Origin: Nostoc sp. NMS4
Lineage (GTDB): Bacteria > Cyanobacteriota > Cyanobacteriia > Cyanobacteriales > Nostocaceae
Direction of reading: 5' to 3'
Assembly (NCBI RefSeq): GCF_017115095.1
Contig: NZ_JABXKI010000076.1
Coordinates: forward strand, 1-44,689
Length of the DNA: 44,689 nucleotides
Shown here: piece by piece, positions 1-9,803 of the stretch
Numbering within the stretch: position 1 is the stretch's first letter
Layout of the letters: the number at the start of each line of letters is the position of its first letter
Notes under the pieces: model-generated
Seen by the model: the letters and a program-made list of their open reading frames with translations, nothing else
Databases searched by the model: none
Told to the model about the DNA's origin: nothing
Translations under genes and position numbers: made by a program

Positions 1-93
1 TGACTTCCGTTTTCTGTAACAATCCTTCCCTGTTATTTATTTGTTTTGAAATAATCAAAACTGGGATGCACCCTAATGTTTGACAAAGAATAT

Positions 94-1227
94 TTACTTA
101 TTTAATGTAGAAATTATTTCCCCCCAGGCTTTGCGATCATTCCACTCAGAAAATGCTAGATTTTTTACTGATTGTTCAGCTTTCTTCCTATAATATTGAA
201 ATTTCTGTCTTAGGAGTTCTTCTTGCTGAATTTTTGCACCATTTGCCAATATAGTTTTAACAGTGGCTAACATCGCAAGGGTAATAGTTACAGCAATGCC
301 TGCCGCAGCGATATTAGTAACTCCGTTTGGTGGTAGTAATGATTGAATCCAGAGCAATATGCTTTTTACCCCTGCCTCTGTTGCAAAAGTTGTTATTGAG
401 CCTACAACTGTTTTTAGAGAGATAATTTCACCTGTATACAAATAGTATAGAGAAGCAATAGCAGCAGCTTGCGTGGCGGTAATGATAGCTGCGCTACCTG
501 GCAAAAATGCTTCAACAGTAACTGATAACAGGGCTGTAGTGATAATACCATTAGCATAGGCTTCTTTATCACCCATGTGACGTGCAAGTAGTAAATCTTT
601 TCCCTTTGATACTAAAAAATCTTGAATGTCATACCGTAGCCAATCAATATCCCTAATATCTAGTGGTACATCAGGAGAGATATCTGGATCATAACCAAAT
701 GCACAAAATCGGTAAATTTTTTGGATATTAAGATCCTTTTTCCATTGTTCAACAACTTTTGCCAAGGCTTCAGGTGTATACCTATCGTACTCGTCTATTT
801 TGTTAAGCACGACGAATACTGAATCACAGTGCTTTTGAAGATCATCAAGGTATTTTTTTTGAGAAGATTCTGAAGAAGCAGTGACGACAAGAATCCCTAC
901 GTCAATATGTTTGAGAAACTCTTTTGTAACCTCACTATTTTGGGAACGGACATCATCAAGACCTGGAGAATCAATCAATCTAACACGGTCATCAAGCCGC
1001 AAAACTGTTAAATTTTTAGTTATACCAGCTTCGGCTCCAACTATCAGTGCATTATCACGATTACGCTTTAGCAAAGCATTGATAAGTGAACTTTTTCCTG
1101 AACTAACTTTTCCAATGACTGCAATATTGAGTGTCTTTGAAAAATCTTTTACTTTTTCTTCGAGTTGATTCTCTACTTGCTCGAAAAAACTTTCTTCATC
1201 TACACTCTTAGCCGGGGTATTAACCAT
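94..1227 (-). CDS. Dynamin-like / Era-like GTPase with C-terminal hydrophobic region
   Basis: This 377-residue protein has a complete G-domain. The P-loop GKVSSGKS is at residues 39-46, a switch-I Thr lies in AGITKN (about 67-72), the G3 motif DSPG is at 86-89, and the G4 motif NKID is at 142-145. Residues about 225-330 hold two long hydrophobic stretches separated by a short polar linker, followed by a charged tail. That layout (N-terminal GTPase, C-terminal membrane-binding part) is typical of bacterial dynamin-like or Era/DUF697-related GTPases acting at a membrane. The exact target cannot be read from the sequence. It starts with ATG and shares its strand with the transketolase gene upstream, but the terminator between them argues for separate transcription. 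Family assignment is firm at the GTPase level and loose beyond that. Confidence 0.8.
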   Translation of the reverse strand: MVNTPAKSVDEESFFEQVENQLEEKVKDFSKTLNIAVIGKVSSGKSSLINALLKRNRDNALIVGAEAGITKNLTVLRLDDRVRLIDSPGLDDVRSQNSEVTKEFLKHIDVGILVVTASSESSQKKYLDDLQKHCDSVFVVLNKIDEYDRYTPEALAKVVEQWKKDLNIQKIYRFCAFGYDPDISPDVPLDIRDIDWLRYDIQDFLVSKGKDLLLARHMGDKEAYANGIITTALLSVTVEAFLPGSAAIITATQAAAIASLYYLYTGEIISLKTVVGSITTFATEAGVKSILLWIQSLLPPNGVTNIAAAGIAVTITLAMLATVKTILANGAKIQQEELLRQKFQYYRKKAEQSVKNLAFSEWNDRKAWGEIISTLNK

Positions 1228-1326
1228 AAAGTTTACTGACAGATTTTAAACACATTATTTCAATCTGATGTTATTCTTTTTGAATCATAAATGACATTGT
1301 TGATACCACTGAAATGATTTTAAAAA

Positions 1327-1359
1327 CAAAAAAAAGGTGGGCTGAAAAGCCCACCCTAA
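1327..1359 (-). terminator. Rho-independent terminator of tkt
   Basis: Perfect 8-bp arms GGTGGGCT (1336-1343) and AGCCCACC (1348-1355) enclose a GAAA tetraloop (plus-strand reading). On the minus strand the stem is followed by a run of eight or more T. It lies about 30 bp after the transketolase stop codon. Confidence 0.85.
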
Positions 1360-1385
1360 AAAATTTTGAGAATATTCTGTTAGTA

Positions 1386-3413
1386 TTAACCCAACAATTG
1401 TTTAGCCTTAGCTAATACATTATCAACGCTAAAGCCAAACTTCTCTAAACAAACATTGCCTGGAGCCGAAGCACCAAAGCGATCGATACTAACGCAATCG
1501 CCTTCAGTACCCACGTATTTGTGCCAACCGAAACTGCTACCAGCTTCTACAGACAAACGCTTGGTGACAGCTTTCGGCAGAATGGACTCTTTATAAGCCG
1601 CATCCTGTGCTTCAAACAGTTCCCATGAAGGTAGCGAAACAACACGAACTTTCTTACCTTCAGCCTTGAGTTTTTCGGCTGCGCCAACGGCGAGGCTCAA
1701 TTCTGAACCAGTACCAATCAAGATGATATCGGGTGTACCTTCGCTATCAACTACGGTGTATCCACCCTTGGCTACGCCCTCAATTGATGTACCTGCTAAG
1801 TTGGGAACGTTTTGACGGGTGAACGCCAATAGAGATGGAGCATTTTGCTTCGCTTTTTCAATCGCTATTTTATAAGCGCCAGAGGTTTCGTTACCGTCTG
1901 CGGGACGAAACACTAATAAATTAGGAATGGCTCTCAAGGAAGCAAGAGTTTCAATGGGTTGGTGTGTGGGGCCATCTTCACCTTGTCCAATGGAATCGTG
2001 AGTCATCACCCAAATCGAGCCAGCTTGGGAAAGGGCGGATAAGCGGATGGCAGCACGCATATAATCTGAGAAGATCAAGAAGGTAGCACCGTAGGGAATT
2101 AATCCCGAAGTGTGCAGCGCTATACCATTACAGATTGCGCCCATAGCATGTTCCCGCACCCCAAAGTGGATGTTGGGGTTTTCGTAGTTCCCTTTCTGGA
2201 AGTCGCCCTTACCCTTGATTTCGGTCAAGTTGGAGTGGGTTAAATCAGCCGAACCACCAATCAATTCAGGTAAAACTGTCGCTAGTTTGTTGAGGCAGTT
2301 TTCTGAGTGTTTGCGGGTGGGTATTCCTTTGTCTTCGGGGGTGTAGGTGGGTAGTACCTTATCCCAACCGTCGGGTAGCTTGCCGCTTAGGTAACGTTCA
2401 AATTCAGCCGCTTCTTGGGCATACTTAGCTTTGTAGTCGGCAAAGGTTTTGTTCCATTCGGTTTCGTAGCCGGCACCGCGCTCAACTGCTTTGCGTGTGT
2501 GGTTGAGGGCTTCTTCAGGTATTACGAAAGGCTCGTATTCCCAACCCAAATTTTTCCGAGTCAATGCTATTTCATCTCCACCAAGGGCAGCGCCGTGAAC
2601 GCCAGCAGTGTTTGCTTTATTGGGGGATCCGTAACCAATAATGGTTGTGACTTTGATGAAAGAAGGCTTATCGGTGACAGCTTTGGCTGCTTCAATTGCT
2701 TTAGCGATCGCTTCTAAATCGGTGTTACCATCTTCGACGTGTTGGACGTGCCAACCGTAAGCTTCAAAGCGCTTAGAAACATCTTCGGTGAATGCCACAT
2801 CTGTGGAACCGTCGATGGAAATGTGGTTGTCGTCGTACAGAGCGATGAGTTTGCCTAATCCCAAGTGTCCCGCGAAAGAAGCAGCTTCACCGGAAATCCC
2901 TTCCATGTTGCAACCGTCACCTACAATTACGTAGGTGTAATGGTCAACAATCTTGGTATCGGGTTTGTTAAATTTAGCGGCAAGGTGAGCTTCGGCGATC
3001 GCTAAACCAACTCCATTGGCAATTCCTTGACCCAAGGGGCCAGTTGTGACTTCCACACCTGGGGTCATGAAGTTTTCGGGGTGTCCAGGGGTTTTGGATT
3101 CCCATTGACGGAATTGTTTGATATCTTCAATGCTTACACTGTCGTAGCCTGTCAGAAAAAGCAGGGCGTACTGCAACATTGAGCCATGACCGGCAGACAA
3201 GACGAAGCGATCGCGATTAAACCATTTGGGATTCTTGGGATTAAACTTCAAAAAGCGATCCCAGAGTACAAAAGCCATCGGAGCCGCACCCATTGGTAGT
3301 CCTGGGTGTCCCGATTTTGCCTTTTCTACGGCATCAATAGCCAAGAAGCGGATCGAGTTAATAGCCAGTTCTTCGACAGACAATTCTTTGGCGGATTGGG
3401 TTGCAACAGTCAT
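1386..3413 (-). CDS. tkt: Transketolase
   Basis: This 675-residue protein is the usual length for transketolase, which transfers two-carbon ketol units in the Calvin-Benson cycle and the pentose phosphate pathway in the cytoplasm. The thiamine diphosphate binding motif begins at GDG (residues 165-167, VGDGCNMEG). The N-terminal region carries the conserved [12 protein letters not shown] segment (31-42). The pyrimidine-domain signature [13 protein letters not shown] and the C-terminal domain are both present. The ATG start is preceded by an AAGAG-like ribosome site. Transcription ends at the hairpin near 1340. A 390-bp spacer separates it from fabF on the same strand, so it is probably monocistronic. 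Confidence 0.97.
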   Translation of the reverse strand: MTVATQSAKELSVEELAINSIRFLAIDAVEKAKSGHPGLPMGAAPMAFVLWDRFLKFNPKNPKWFNRDRFVLSAGHGSMLQYALLFLTGYDSVSIEDIKQFRQWESKTPGHPENFMTPGVEVTTGPLGQGIANGVGLAIAEAHLAAKFNKPDTKIVDHYTYVIVGDGCNMEGISGEAASFAGHLGLGKLIALYDDNHISIDGSTDVAFTEDVSKRFEAYGWHVQHVEDGNTDLEAIAKAIEAAKAVTDKPSFIKVTTIIGYGSPNKANTAGVHGAALGGDEIALTRKNLGWEYEPFVIPEEALNHTRKAVERGAGYETEWNKTFADYKAKYAQEAAEFERYLSGKLPDGWDKVLPTYTPEDKGIPTRKHSENCLNKLATVLPELIGGSADLTHSNLTEIKGKGDFQKGNYENPNIHFGVREHAMGAICNGIALHTSGLIPYGATFLIFSDYMRAAIRLSALSQAGSIWVMTHDSIGQGEDGPTHQPIETLASLRAIPNLLVFRPADGNETSGAYKIAIEKAKQNAPSLLAFTRQNVPNLAGTSIEGVAKGGYTVVDSEGTPDIILIGTGSELSLAVGAAEKLKAEGKKVRVVSLPSWELFEAQDAAYKESILPKAVTKRLSVEAGSSFGWHKYVGTEGDCVSIDRFGASAPGNVCLEKFGFSVDNVLAKAKQLLG

Positions 3414-3677
3414 AATCTCTTGTTTTTAACGACGGGTTAGCACTCTTCGTAGCTTCTTTTGCTGGGGTTATTTTAGATTCCCCACATATCCTCATCATCC
3501 CACTCCCGCTTGCCGATGGACAAGCGGGATCTCCTGAGTTTCTGGTGATAAATCAAGCTGATAATTGGGTCATGCTGAACGCTTACTTTATATCGGAATG
3601 ATATTTCTGATACTTTGGGTATTGGGCGTTAGGAGTGCTGTTAGCGGATAGCTAAGGTTTAGCCCGTGCTGAGTGCT

Positions 3678-3724
3678 GAGTTAAGAGTTAGGAGTTAAGA
3701 GTTAGGAGTTAAGAGTTAGGAGTT
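3678..3724. repeat. Heptameric tandem repeat (GAGTTAA/GAGTTAG)
   Basis: Six full copies alternate GAGTTAA and GAGTTAG from 3678 to 3719, and a partial copy ends at 3724. A pyrimidine-rich tract built on CTCCCTTGTCTC and CTGCTCCC units follows directly and reaches the fabF stop codon. This is the long tandemly repeated repetitive (LTRR) type found in Nostocales. The rest of the 3414-3803 spacer shows no gene. Confidence 0.85.
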
Positions 3725-3803
3725 TTATTTATCTCCTTGTCTCCCTTGTCTCCCTCATCTTCCCCTGCTCCCTGCCCCCTGCTCCCTGCTCCCCTGCCTT
3801 CTT

Positions 3804-5054
3804 TTAGACGTATTTCTTAAAGGCCAATGTGACATTATGGCCGCCAAACCCAAAGGAATTGGATATTGCCACCTCGACTTTTTGAGCGCGGCTAGAGTTA
3901 GGCACGTAATCTAAGTCACACTCTGGATCGGGATTTTCCAGATTAATTGTTGGTGGAATTTGGTCATTTGCGATCGCCAGTACTGTTGCGACTGCTTCAA
4001 TACCTCCAGAACCGCCCAATAAATGACCTGTCATCGATTTGGTGGAGCTAATTGCCACTTTATAGGCGTGTTCTCCCAAGGCTTTTTTGATTGCTGAGGT
4101 TTCAGTTGAATCATTCGCCGGGGTACTAGTGCCGTGGGCGTTAATGTAGCTAATTTGTTCGGGAGTTATTTTGGCATCTTTAAGAGCTAGTTCTATTGCT
4201 CTAGCGGCTCCGAGTCCACCGGGTACTGGGGAGGTGATATGGTAAGCGTCACAGGTCATACCATAGCCGATCATTTCGGCATAAATGTGAGCGCCACGAC
4301 TGATGGCGTGTTCTAGTTCTTCTAGAATTAAAATTCCTGAACCTTCACCCAAAACAAATCCGTTGCGATCGCGGTCAAAAGGACGGCAAGCTTTACTTGG
4401 GTCATCATTGCTAAAAGAGAGTGCCTTGCAAGCGGCAAACCCAGCTATCGATAATGGTGTGACAGCTGACTCCGTTCCCCCGCAAATCATCGCTTGGGCA
4501 TATCCCCCTTGAATTAAGCGAAAAGCATCTCCAATGGCGTTAGAGCCAGCAGCACAGGCAGTTACAGGACAGGAGTTTGGCCCTTTAGCACCCGTGTGAA
4601 TTGCCGTTAATCCTGCGGCCATATTGGCGATCATCATCGGAATCATGAATGGACTACAGCGATCGGGGCCACGGTTGAGGTAGATAGTTTGCTGGTCTTC
4701 TAATACCTTAATGCCGCCAATGCCAGAACCGATGATCGCACCTACCTGTTCTGCATTCAGGTCATTGATCGCTAATTCCGCGTTAGCTAGAGCCTGTTTT
4801 GCTGCCGCAACCCCAAATTGGGAAAATCGATCCATGCGCTTGGCCTCTTTACGCTCCAAGTAATCATGCGGATCGAAGTTTTTCACCTCACCAGCAATCC
4901 GGCAATCATGGCGAGACGCATCAAATAATGTGATGTAGTCAATGCCATTGCGTCCACTCAATAATCCATTCCAATATTCTGTTGCTGTGTTACCTATAGG
5001 TGTAATCGCGCCAACACCAGTTACAACAACGCGTTTACGTGTATTATCTGTCAT
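3804..5054 (-). CDS. fabF: 3-oxoacyl-[ACP] synthase II (beta-ketoacyl-ACP synthase)
   Basis: This 416-residue thiolase-fold condensing enzyme elongates acyl-ACP with malonyl-ACP in type II fatty acid synthesis. The Cys-His-His triad is visible: Cys167 in TACAAGSN, His307 in NAHGTSTP and His344 in MTGHLLGG. The FabF-type GFGGHN segment lies near the C-terminus. It is downstream of acpP on the same strand with a 234-bp gap, and the substrate-carrier and condensing-enzyme pair is a common bacterial arrangement. The 3' end abuts a heptamer/pyrimidine repeat tract, so the stop codon sits almost within repeat DNA. Function is clear. No strong Shine-Dalgarno site precedes the ATG. Confidence 0.97.
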   Translation of the reverse strand: MTDNTRKRVVVTGVGAITPIGNTATEYWNGLLSGRNGIDYITLFDASRHDCRIAGEVKNFDPHDYLERKEAKRMDRFSQFGVAAAKQALANAELAINDLNAEQVGAIIGSGIGGIKVLEDQQTIYLNRGPDRCSPFMIPMMIANMAAGLTAIHTGAKGPNSCPVTACAAGSNAIGDAFRLIQGGYAQAMICGGTESAVTPLSIAGFAACKALSFSNDDPSKACRPFDRDRNGFVLGEGSGILILEELEHAISRGAHIYAEMIGYGMTCDAYHITSPVPGGLGAARAIELALKDAKITPEQISYINAHGTSTPANDSTETSAIKKALGEHAYKVAISSTKSMTGHLLGGSGGIEAVATVLAIANDQIPPTINLENPDPECDLDYVPNSSRAQKVEVAISNSFGFGGHNVTLAFKKYV

Positions 5055-5288
5055 GATTCAGTTAAAAATGGCGAAAAAGCAGCTGGCAAAAAATTTGAGG
5101 TTAGCGACTAGGTACTGGTGAGCCAGCGCGGTCTTAAAGATTTCCTTTATGAACGACTGGCATCGGATTTGCTGACTTCAAGCGACTAGCCTTAACGTCA
5201 GCGTTAGCGACGTTAGGAACGTCACGTGAAGGTTGGCTAGCTTAGATATTAGAGAAAAATCTCCCCAATCCCAATCCCCAATCCCCAG

Positions 5289-5543
5289 TTAAGCTGAGGC
5301 GGTAACTTTGTTATTGATGTAATCTACTGCATCTTGAACCGATGTAATCTGCTCGGCAGCTTCGTCGGGAATTTCGATATCAAACTCTTCTTCCAAAGCC
5401 ATCACTAATTCAACAGTATCGAGGGAATCTGCTCCCAGGTCTTCCATAAACTTGGCTTGTGGTGTGACTTTATCTGGGGGATCGACACTCAGTTGTTCGA
5501 TGACGATTTTCTTGACCTTTTCAAAAAGTTCCGTTTGGCTCAT
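5289..5543 (-). CDS. acpP: Acyl carrier protein
   Basis: This small acidic protein of 84 residues carries the phosphopantetheine attachment motif [10 protein letters not shown], with Ser40 as the modified residue. It carries growing acyl chains for fatty acid synthesis and supplies substrate to FabF and to LpxD-type acyltransferases. The ATG is preceded by AAGGA about 10 bp upstream. It lies upstream of fabF on the same strand. Both the high acidic content and the length match bacterial ACPs. Confidence 0.97.
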   Translation of the reverse strand: MSQTELFEKVKKIVIEQLSVDPPDKVTPQAKFMEDLGADSLDTVELVMALEEEFDIEIPDEAAEQITSVQDAVDYINNKVTASA

Positions 5544-5811
5544 AAATAAAAGTCCTTAACCACTTGCTACGATCTGCTCTTTAGAGGAGACATTGTTTTG
5601 AGCATATACATCTTATCGTCAAGCGCGATCGCCCGCATACTTCCAAGGGTTTTTCTGCTAGAAAACTCTTGCCATTCCTAAAATAAATGGGTAAGTTTTC
5701 TGGGAACACTTGAGCAGTGGAGCGTGCTACGCCATCGTCAATACCGTGTAAATGCTTTGGTTTTCCAATTATTGCTAAAATTTTTTACAATGTCTCAATC
5801 GGTATTTACAG

Positions 5812-5908
5812 CCTTGTTAGCAACTAAGACGTAGATGCTGCTACCCTTTAACCTAAAGGCTTAAAGGGTAGCTAAATCTAAAACATCAGAACTTTGGTGC
5901 TAACAAGG
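5812..5908. repeat. Nested palindromic element (97 bp)
   Basis: Outer inverted repeat: CCTTGTTAGCA at 5812-5822 and its exact complement TGCTAACAAGG at 5898-5908. Inner stem: GCTACCCTTTAA at 5840-5851 and TTAAAGGGTAGC at 5861-5872, with a 9-nt loop. It lies between the divergent acpP and CCG-protein genes. It could be a small MITE or a structured leader of the downstream gene. Otherwise the 5544-5962 gap shows only a HIP1-centred palindrome. Confidence 0.75.
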
Positions 5909-5929
5909 TAATGATAAAACAGTTATTGT

Positions 5930-5947
5930 TTAGAGCGATCGCTCTAA
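5930..5947. promoter_or_regulatory. 18-bp perfect palindrome with HIP1 core, possible operator
   Basis: TTAGAGCGATCGCTCTAA is fully self-complementary over 18 bp and ends 15 bp before the ATG at 5963. The central GCGATCGC is the common HIP1 octamer; the five extra matched bases on each side are more than HIP1 requires. A regulatory role is inferred only from symmetry and position. Confidence 0.35.
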
Positions 5948-5962
5948 CCCAAACATACTTCT

Positions 5963-6868
5963 ATGCTACCTCAGACACTGAAATACGCTTACTTCCCCGG
6001 TTGTGTTGCCCAAGGGGCCTGTCGGGAACTTTACCAATCAACTCAAGCGCTGACTCAAGCCCTGGGCATTGAACTAGTTGAACTAAAAAAAGCTGCTTGT
6101 TGCGGTTCAGGCACATTTAAAGAAGATTCGCAACTGCTAGAAGATACAGTCAACGCCAGAAATATTGCCCTAGCAGAAGAATTAAATCTGCCCTTACTTA
6201 CCCATTGCAGCACTTGTCAAGGTGTTATCGGTCACGTCAATGACCACCTGAAGGAATGTAAGACTTCTAACCCTGTTTATATTGAACAGGTTAATGGTTT
6301 GCTGCATAAAGAAGGCTGTTCGCCTTATCGCGGTAGTACTGAGGTTAAACATCTTCTTTACGCCTTAGTGACAGATTACGGTTTAGAGGAAATTACCAAA
6401 CGTGTCACCCATAAGTTAACTGGATTAAAATGTGCGGCTTTTTATGGCTGTTATCTCCTGCGCGCCCAAAAATCGATGCCTTATGACGACCCTTTCCAAC
6501 CGGAAGCGATGGAAAATATGTTTCGGGCGGTAGGTGCAACACCAATTTATTACCGAGGACGGACACAATGTTGTGGTTGGCCGCTTTCTAGTTATGCCAC
6601 TACCGAATCTTTTAAGATGGCTGGGATGCATATTCAAGACGCTTTAGCATCTGGTGCTGACTGTATAGTTACACCTTGTCCTCTGTGCCACTTAAATTTG
6701 GATTCGCGTCAACCAGAGGTAGAAAAGGTGATTGAACAGAAGCTAGGTTTACCAGTATTGCATTTACCCCAGTTGATTGCTTTAGCACTTGGGGTTAGTC
6801 CAAAAGAACTGGGTTTAGACCGTCACATTGTTTCCACAAAGCCAGTGTTGGAAAAATTAGGATTTTAG
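5963..6868 (+). CDS. CCG-domain iron-sulfur protein (HdrB / SdhE-like)
   Basis: This 301-residue protein has two cysteine-rich CCG domains. The first has Cys14, Cys46-Cys47 (AACCGSG) and Cys82/Cys85 (HCSTC). The second has Cys157/Cys163, Cys203-Cys204 (QCCGW) and Cys239/Cys242 (CPLC). Such domains in heterodisulfide reductase subunit B and in the SdhE subunit of E-type succinate dehydrogenases bind non-cubane iron-sulfur clusters and handle electron transfer near quinone or disulfide substrates. In cyanobacteria the stand-alone protein is usually annotated as an HdrB-family or succinate dehydrogenase subunit C/E-like protein. No other Sdh or Hdr subunit lies nearby, so its partner is unknown. 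Domain call firm, role inferred. Confidence 0.85.
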   Translation: MLPQTLKYAYFPGCVAQGACRELYQSTQALTQALGIELVELKKAACCGSGTFKEDSQLLEDTVNARNIALAEELNLPLLTHCSTCQGVIGHVNDHLKECKTSNPVYIEQVNGLLHKEGCSPYRGSTEVKHLLYALVTDYGLEEITKRVTHKLTGLKCAAFYGCYLLRAQKSMPYDDPFQPEAMENMFRAVGATPIYYRGRTQCCGWPLSSYATTESFKMAGMHIQDALASGADCIVTPCPLCHLNLDSRQPEVEKVIEQKLGLPVLHLPQLIALALGVSPKELGLDRHIVSTKPVLEKLGF

Positions 6869-6878
6869 TTTATGGAGT

Positions 6879-7096
6879 ACAAGGGTCTTAAGTCCGAATG
6901 GCACTAAGAAAAGCCCAAAAGCTTGTCTAGCCTAGTTCCCAGCCTGGAGGCTGGGAATGTATTCCGAGAGGCTCCGCCTCTGGTCAAGAAATAGGAGGCG
7001 GAGCCTCCCAGAATGGGTTCCCAGCCTCCAGGCTGGGAACCAGTCAGGGCAAGGCCTGTATCTTAACTTAGTGCCATTCGGTCTTAAGTCCCTTGT
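6879..7096. mobile_element. MITE-like element with 30-bp terminal inverted repeats
   Basis: The ends 6879-6908 and 7067-7096 are inverted copies with 28 of 30 positions matching. Inside are further stems: TTCCCAGCCT/AGGCTGGGAA near 6936-6957; perfect 13-bp arms GAGGCTCCGCCTC (6968-6980) and its complement (6995-7007); and perfect 12-bp arms GGTTCCCAGCCT (7016-7027) and AGGCTGGGAACC (7030-7041). No reading frame is present. A non-autonomous transposable element is the likeliest explanation. Fragments of the same internal modules recur at 20299-20344. Confidence 0.75.
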
Positions 7097-7304
7097 CTAA
7101 TTAATTGATTAGATTTTGGACGATTAACAGTATTTGTATACTTTTCTTTGTCCAAAGTCCAATAATTTAAATGTTGGGAGCATCCCAAATGTGTAAACAT
7201 TTCTAAAATTGTGTTTTGATAAAACAAATCCAAAATTAACCAACTTACGATATGTAAGACTGGTAATTTTGGATAACTTTAATTAAACTTAGATAACTTT
7301 CACC

Positions 7305-8357
7305 TTAATCATTGCTATTTTTAAGTTGACGTTGCAATTGTTTTAGCGATTGATACATATCTGGCAGACGACCATAAACAGCACATACCTTGAGATATAG
7401 TTTGTAAGGAAGGGCTGGAGTTCCGCAGACAATTTCTCCTGGTGCAACATCGCTGTGAATTCCAGTTTGAGCAGATGTCATCGCTCCATCTCCCATCTTC
7501 ACTTGATTGACTATTCCTGTTTGTCCAGCTAAAATAACGCGATTTCCTAGTTTAACCCCTCCTGCCATGCCAACTTGACCTGCGATCGCACAACCAGAAC
7601 CGATTTGGCAACCATGACCGATTTGCACTAAGCTATCAATCACTGTATTTCGACCTACCCGTGTTTCTCCGACAGATGGGCGGTCAATGCCACTGTTGCA
7701 GCCAACTTCCACACCATCTTCTAAGACTGTATAGCCAGATTGTTCCATTTTGAACCAACCAGTCCGGGTAGGAACAAAACCAAAGCCTTCTGCACCAATG
7801 ACAGCACCACTGTGAATAACGCAATCTGCACCGATACGGGTACGTTCGTGGATGGTACAGTTGGCATGTAAGGTGGTGCGATCGCCGATTTTGGCATCTG
7901 GATAAATCACTACATTGGGATGAATTATTGCACCATTGCCGATTTCCACCCCTTGTTGAATCACAGCATGGGGGCCAATATAAACATCACTACCAACTTT
8001 TGCGGTGGAGTGAATCACAGAGGTGGGATGAATTTCTGGCGTAGGGCGATATGGTTGATAAAAAAGTGCGATCGCTTTGGCAAACAACAGTCGCGGATCT
8101 GGAGTTGATAGCCAGACAATACCCCTTTCTTGTGCAAGCGCCTGTAATTTTTCGTTTTGGGGCAAAATTAAAGCACTAGCATTGGTATTGCCGACAAAAG
8201 ACCCAAATTTTGCACCTTCTACGTAACTGATCGTACCGTTAGTAGCTTCATCAATAGCTGCTACTCCGGCAATTTCTGGGTCTTGGTCTGGGTTGCTAGT
8301 CAGGCTATGATTGGTGGCCGCGTCACCAAATTGACGGAGGATTTCGCTGAATTTCAT
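7305..8357 (-). CDS. lpxD: UDP-3-O-acylglucosamine N-acyltransferase
   Basis: This 350-residue protein has an N-terminal LpxD uridine-binding-type region (about 1-100) and then a long left-handed beta-helix built from hexapeptide repeats, for example VIHSTAKVGSDVYIGPHAVI. The catalytic-type His lies in the QIGHGCQIG segment. LpxD adds the second acyl chain, from acyl-ACP, to UDP-GlcN during lipid A assembly. The C-terminus ends in a helical PDMYQSLKQLQRQLK tail. Here it is a single gene and the other lpx genes are not in the window. Some cyanobacterial paralogues of hexapeptide transferases are hard to separate, but both domain order and length fit LpxD. Confidence 0.93.
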   Translation of the reverse strand: MKFSEILRQFGDAATNHSLTSNPDQDPEIAGVAAIDEATNGTISYVEGAKFGSFVGNTNASALILPQNEKLQALAQERGIVWLSTPDPRLLFAKAIALFYQPYRPTPEIHPTSVIHSTAKVGSDVYIGPHAVIQQGVEIGNGAIIHPNVVIYPDAKIGDRTTLHANCTIHERTRIGADCVIHSGAVIGAEGFGFVPTRTGWFKMEQSGYTVLEDGVEVGCNSGIDRPSVGETRVGRNTVIDSLVQIGHGCQIGSGCAIAGQVGMAGGVKLGNRVILAGQTGIVNQVKMGDGAMTSAQTGIHSDVAPGEIVCGTPALPYKLYLKVCAVYGRLPDMYQSLKQLQRQLKNSND

Positions 8358-8490
8358 TGTTGGGTGGGTTCAAAATTGATCTACAATTGCAAGATAATTT
8401 TCCCTCTTTATGCCCCAATACAATAATTTTCTAGATCCGTAGCGGTGAGCCAATCAGACTGTTCCTAACTTCGCTTCTGCTGAAAGTACT

Positions 8491-9582
8491 TTACTGACAT
8501 TCTTCTGTTGATGGCTCAGGTTGTAAAGATAAGCCTAATTTTACTGAATCTTGTCTCAGTAGCGTCTTGAGACGTTGATTATCTTCGGCAGCGATCGCTT
8601 CACCATAGTGATGAAGTTGAAAAAGCTGGCAATAACGATTTTGTTTGGCGCAAATCAAGCAGCCATAGGCATGATTGCCGTTAGTACCACATAGCCGATG
8701 TCCCATCACTGGTCCCAGAGAAATATTTTGCTCGCTAGCTACACTACTGAGAATTGAGCGCAGTTTTGACTCGAACTCTAATGACAAGTATTGCTTACGT
8801 CCTGGTTGTGTACGATCCCATTCTGGAACAATTAATTCTTGTTTTAACAGACTCGCTTCAATCTCTTCAGACATCACAAGCCCAGATAGAATAACGTGAC
8901 GGGAAACATGAGGCAATAATGTACGTGCTAATTGCCACATTAAGGTTTCATCAAACCACTCTTCAACTAGTGGACGCAGATACCAACAACAGGGAATGCC
9001 AAGGTTTACTAAATCTTGCAGCAACTGTACCCGGCTCTCAATTGAGGCTTGCTCATAGCCTGGTTTCAAGGGTGGTAGACTTACAAAGACAGTGACTCGA
9101 AGTGAATGAGGTCGCTCTAGAGTTGTTTTAAGGCGCTCTAAAAAAGATTGACCAGGATGGACTTTGGTAGTGATATAGACCATATTGGCAGCTTTCCGGT
9201 CAATCAGTGCATCCAAAATTGATAGTACACGTTCTCGATGGGCTGGAATAAAGGGGTCAGAGTAGTCGCATAGTGAAATCGGAAAGCCTTTTTGTCCCTC
9301 CTGGGTAGCAAAAATGCGGTCTAGCAAAAGATCGAGTAGGTCAACCGGTGCTGAGACATCCTGAAAGTTTTGTGGATAATGATGCCAGTCACGGTCTTGA
9401 TGACAAACACAATAGGCACATTCAATCGGACAGCGATTCTGAGCATTTGGTAGAAATGGATTGAGACTGAAGTATTTAACAGCACGCCCCTCATCAGGAA
9501 CACCAAGCACTGGAAAGCCATGCAGCATATACTGGCTACTCTGCAACGTAATTTCAGACCCAGTATTGTTATCAGTGTTCAT
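8491..9582 (-). CDS. Radical SAM protein, spore photoproduct lyase (SplB)-like
   Basis: This 363-residue protein carries a radical SAM CxxxCxxC motif at Cys51, Cys55 and Cys58 (CPIECAYC), which ligates the [4Fe-4S] cluster that cleaves S-adenosylmethionine. A further cysteine cluster lies near residues 304-325 (CGTNGNHAYGCLICAKQ, then YC), perhaps an auxiliary cluster. Spacing after the core motif and the SLCDYSDPF strand recall the SplB-like family. Cyanobacteria do not sporulate, so DNA photoproduct repair is only one possibility. It is on the same strand as lpxD, 133 bp upstream of it, but a functional link is not evident. Fold assigned with confidence, substrate unknown. Confidence 0.8.
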   Translation of the reverse strand: MNTDNNTGSEITLQSSQYMLHGFPVLGVPDEGRAVKYFSLNPFLPNAQNRCPIECAYCVCHQDRDWHHYPQNFQDVSAPVDLLDLLLDRIFATQEGQKGFPISLCDYSDPFIPAHRERVLSILDALIDRKAANMVYITTKVHPGQSFLERLKTTLERPHSLRVTVFVSLPPLKPGYEQASIESRVQLLQDLVNLGIPCCWYLRPLVEEWFDETLMWQLARTLLPHVSRHVILSGLVMSEEIEASLLKQELIVPEWDRTQPGRKQYLSLEFESKLRSILSSVASEQNISLGPVMGHRLCGTNGNHAYGCLICAKQNRYCQLFQLHHYGEAIAAEDNQRLKTLLRQDSVKLGLSLQPEPSTEECQ

Positions 9583-9803
9583 ATATTATTTAGGAAAAAA
9601 CTAATACACCCTGAACAATTTGCCTTCTCTAGGGTGACTGCTGTGAATGTGCAGTGACAAGGTGGAAAATGCTAGAGCATTAGTGTTAATTATTGTAGGT
9701 AAACATAGTTAAGTAGCGATCGCTTGTTCTTAAAGAACTGGTAAATAGATTGAGGTTAATACGGAGACGGTCTTAATTCTGCCAAATTAATTTTGATAAG
9801 TTT

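Noticed and set aside
3437..3445. TTAGCACTC, one half of a CIRCE heat-shock element, upstream of tkt
   Set aside because: The matching GAGTGCTAA half is not present at the required spacing.
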